Positions 4,444 through 6,273 of a DNA stretch of 6,273 nucleotides are shown one piece after another. Origin of the DNA: Bacteroidetes bacterium UBA7688 (GTDB taxonomy: Bacteria; Bacteroidota; Bacteroidia; Chitinophagales; Chitinophagaceae). Under the pieces are notes generated by a model. It worked only from the letters and a program-made list of their open reading frames with translations, did no database searches and was not told the DNA's origin. How positions within the stretch are numbered: the stretch's first letter is position 1; every line of letters begins with the position of its first letter. The stretch is taken from positions 1 through 6,273 of the forward strand of contig DLGS01000196.1 in assembly GCA_002482815.1 (NCBI GenBank), read 5' to 3'. A program made the translations under genes and the position numbers.

Positions 4444-6273
4444 ATGGCGACAACTTCAAAAAAAACAAAAATCAATCCAAAAGAAACTGCTATTGCCCCC
4501 GCCGATACAAAAAGGCAAGTGCGCCTTGTAATAGGTACGATAATCTTACTGATAGGAGCATTTATCACTTTTTCTATAGTTAGTTATTTTTTTACCTGGC
4601 AAACGGACCAGGATCAACTGCTGGCCAGCAGAAATAACTGGAATTTTCTGACCGACAAAGAAAGCATCATTACCAACTGGGGTGGAAGACTGGGAGCATT
4701 GACAAGTCATACTTTGGTATATAAAGGTGTCGGTATCCTTTCCATTACTATAGGCCTGTGGATTAGCCTGATGGGTTTATACCTTGTTTATGATAAAAAA
4801 ATATCCCTACTTGCCAAATACCTGCGCTGGGTTTGTTTATTGTTACTTATCGCAACACCTGTTTTATCTTACCTTCTTCCAGACTCCAATTTTTCCTGGG
4901 GCGGGGCCTGGGGTAATGAATCAATTGCTTACCTGAATGGTTTTATTGGTAAAATGGGAACAGGCCTTATTCTTTTTGCTACTGTGTCCCTGATGCTGTT
5001 TATCATTTTCTCGCTGGATATCCGCCCGATGCTGAAAAAAGCCAAAAATAAAGCTGTGTCTGTGAGTAGTAATATTGCCAGCGCATTGACAAAAGAAAAA
5101 GCAGAATTTGATACAGAACCAATTATAAATCCGATTGAAGAAACCGTATCAAAAATCATTCCTGAAGAAAAAAACGCAGCAGAAGAAAGCAAATTCAGTG
5201 GCAGTATCAATGACAGGTTTGCGAATGCCGGGAATGCGGATAACACTCCTTTTACCGTAACTGAAAAAGCAGCATTGGTTAATGAAGTTTTGCAGCCAAC
5301 TCCGGAAATAATCGAAGAGGAAATGGATGAAGAAGAGCAAGCGTATGCCAATTATAATTTCTCTATCCCCGAAAAAGAAAAACCCAAACCAATAGAAGCT
5401 GATCTTTCCTTTGAAGTGAAAGCACCAGAGCCGGAAAGAGCGCCGGAAGTGCCTGTCAGCGGGCATATCAGCATACAGAGCAATGAGCCCTACGCGCCGG
5501 AATTAGACTTACCAAGTTATAAATTCCCGACACTGGATTTGCTGGAAGACCGTGCGCAGGAAATCATTTCCATTGATAAAGAAGAACTGGAAAAAAACAA
5601 AAATCAAATCATCAGCACGCTGCGCAGTTTCGGAATCGAAATACAACGTATCAGCGCAACGGTAGGTCCTACTGTTACCTTATATGAAATTGTTCCGGCA
5701 GAAGGCGTGCGCATTTCTAAAATCAGAAATCTGGAAGATGATATCGCTCTGAACCTTGCTGCGCTTGGCATTCGTATCATCGCTCCTATCCCGGGCAAAG
5801 GCACAATTGGGATAGAGGTCCCCAATGCCAACAAGCAAATTGTATCCATGCGTGCTTTGTTGAGCAGCGAAAAATTTATCAATAACAAGATGAGTTTGCC
5901 GATTGCTTTGGGCAAAAAAATTGACAACGAAAACTACATTGTCGACCTGGCTACAATGCCCCATTTATTGATGGCAGGAGCCACCGGACAAGGTAAATCT
6001 GTTGGTATCAATGCGGTGCTGGTTTCTCTTTTGTATAAAAAACATCCTTCGCAACTCAAGTTTGTACTCATCGATCCCAAAAAAGTGGAGTTGAGTATTT
6101 ACAGGCATATCGAAAAACATTTTCTGGCTAAACTGCCGGGCGAAGATGATGCTATCATTACCGATACCAAAAAGGTAGTGCATACGCTCAATGCCCTGTG
6201 TATTGAGATGGATAACCGTTATGACCTCCTCAAGGAGGCCGGAGCCAGAAATATTAAAGAATACAACGAAAAG
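4444..6273 (+). CDS. ftsK: DNA translocase FtsK, N-terminal 610 residues (3' end outside window)
   Basis: The frame is open from the ATG at 4444 to the window edge. FtsK is a septum-bound hexameric ATPase that pumps DNA and helps separate chromosomes at division. Four membrane segments are visible (about 28-50, 92-115, 125-146 and 170-191), with the largest extracytoplasmic loop between the first two. A polar linker (about 195-355) includes an acidic patch, EEEMDEEEQ (291-299). The alpha domain begins near YKFPTLDLL (359). The RecA-like motor has Walker A GATGQGKS (512-519) and Walker B FVLIDPKK (540-547) with Asp544. The stretch LPGEDDAIITDTKKVVHTLNALCIEMDNRYDLL is typical of FtsK in this phylum. 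The rest of the motor and any DNA-reading gamma domain lie outside; full Bacteroidota homologues run to about 800-850 residues. A basic, Lys-rich N-terminus before the first membrane segment and the close promoter support this start. It is divergent from the PorP/SprF unit. Confidence 0.97.
   Translation, partial: MATTSKKTKINPKETAIAPADTKRQVRLVIGTIILLIGAFITFSIVSYFFTWQTDQDQLLASRNNWNFLTDKESIITNWGGRLGALTSHTLVYKGVGILSITIGLWISLMGLYLVYDKKISLLAKYLRWVCLLLLIATPVLSYLLPDSNFSWGGAWGNESIAYLNGFIGKMGTGLILFATVSLMLFIIFSLDIRPMLKKAKNKAVSVSSNIASALTKEKAEFDTEPIINPIEETVSKIIPEEKNAAEESKFSGSINDRFANAGNADNTPFTVTEKAALVNEVLQPTPEIIEEEMDEEEQAYANYNFSIPEKEKPKPIEADLSFEVKAPEPERAPEVPVSGHISIQSNEPYAPELDLPSYKFPTLDLLEDRAQEIISIDKEELEKNKNQIISTLRSFGIEIQRISATVGPTVTLYEIVPAEGVRISKIRNLEDDIALNLAALGIRIIAPIPGKGTIGIEVPNANKQIVSMRALLSSEKFINNKMSLPIALGKKIDNENYIVDLATMPHLLMAGATGQGKSVGINAVLVSLLYKKHPSQLKFVLIDPKKVELSIYRHIEKHFLAKLPGEDDAIITDTKKVVHTLNALCIEMDNRYDLLKEAGARNIKEYNEK

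Noticed and set aside
4929..6183. Several minus-strand open frames of 72-140 codons
   Set aside because: All are antisense to the ftsK coding sequence, which has continuous conserved motifs in plus frame. Their hydrophobic translations are complements of the ftsK codons.
1..6273. CRISPR array, tRNA/rRNA genes, insertion sequences or phage genes
   Set aside because: No regularly spaced repeats, tRNA cloverleaf or TPsiC-like sequence, transposase motif or terminal inverted repeats were seen.

Overview
The window looks like chromosomal DNA of a Bacteroidota member. The evidence is a PorP/SprF-type outer-membrane protein, a TPR/propeller/OmpA protein of the PorE type, TAnnTTTG-like promoter boxes in AT-rich spacers, mostly no Shine-Dalgarno sequences, and a four-TM FtsK whose motor matches the Bacteroidota form. 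Protein style suggests the Sphingobacteriia/Chitinophagia side of the phylum, but this is an impression and not a proven placement.

Layout. (1) 1-447, minus strand: the N-terminal 149 residues of a DegT/DnrJ/EryC1/StrS-family PLP aminotransferase, cut by the left edge. (2) 448-592: a short spacer with a strong intrinsic terminator for the genes to its right and a probable promoter for the aminotransferase. (3) 593-3934, minus strand: a two-gene unit, first a PorP/SprF-family beta-barrel protein (349 aa), then, after 97 bp, a 730-aa periplasmic protein with TPR, PD40-type propeller, carboxypeptidase-regulatory-like and OmpA C-terminal peptidoglycan-binding domains. (4) 3935-4443: a 509-bp AT-rich gap between divergent genes. 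It has no convincing protein gene but contains several hairpins, two candidate promoters pointing away from each other, and a plus-strand terminator-like element. (5) 4444-6273, plus strand: the first 610 codons of ftsK, cut by the right edge just after Walker B.

How the genes fit together. The PorP/SprF and PorE-like proteins belong to families of the type IX secretion system (T9SS) and gliding apparatus. The likely picture is an outer-membrane barrel paired with a periplasmic partner that grips peptidoglycan, tethering a secretion or cargo-anchoring site to the wall. No T9SS cargo gene and no PorKLMN gene lies in the window, so this is an isolated pair. FtsK (chromosome segregation at division) and the aminotransferase (probably sugar or surface-glycan metabolism) appear unrelated to that pair and have their own promoters.

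The least explained part is the divergent gap. A good Bacteroidota-type promoter (TTG-N19-TACTTTTG) at 4285-4314 would start a minus-strand transcript almost exactly at the first of four closely spaced hairpins, giving the PorP/SprF gene a leader of roughly 345 nt. This could be a structured regulatory leader. It matches no RNA family I can name, and I see no clear evidence of a wholly new system elsewhere.
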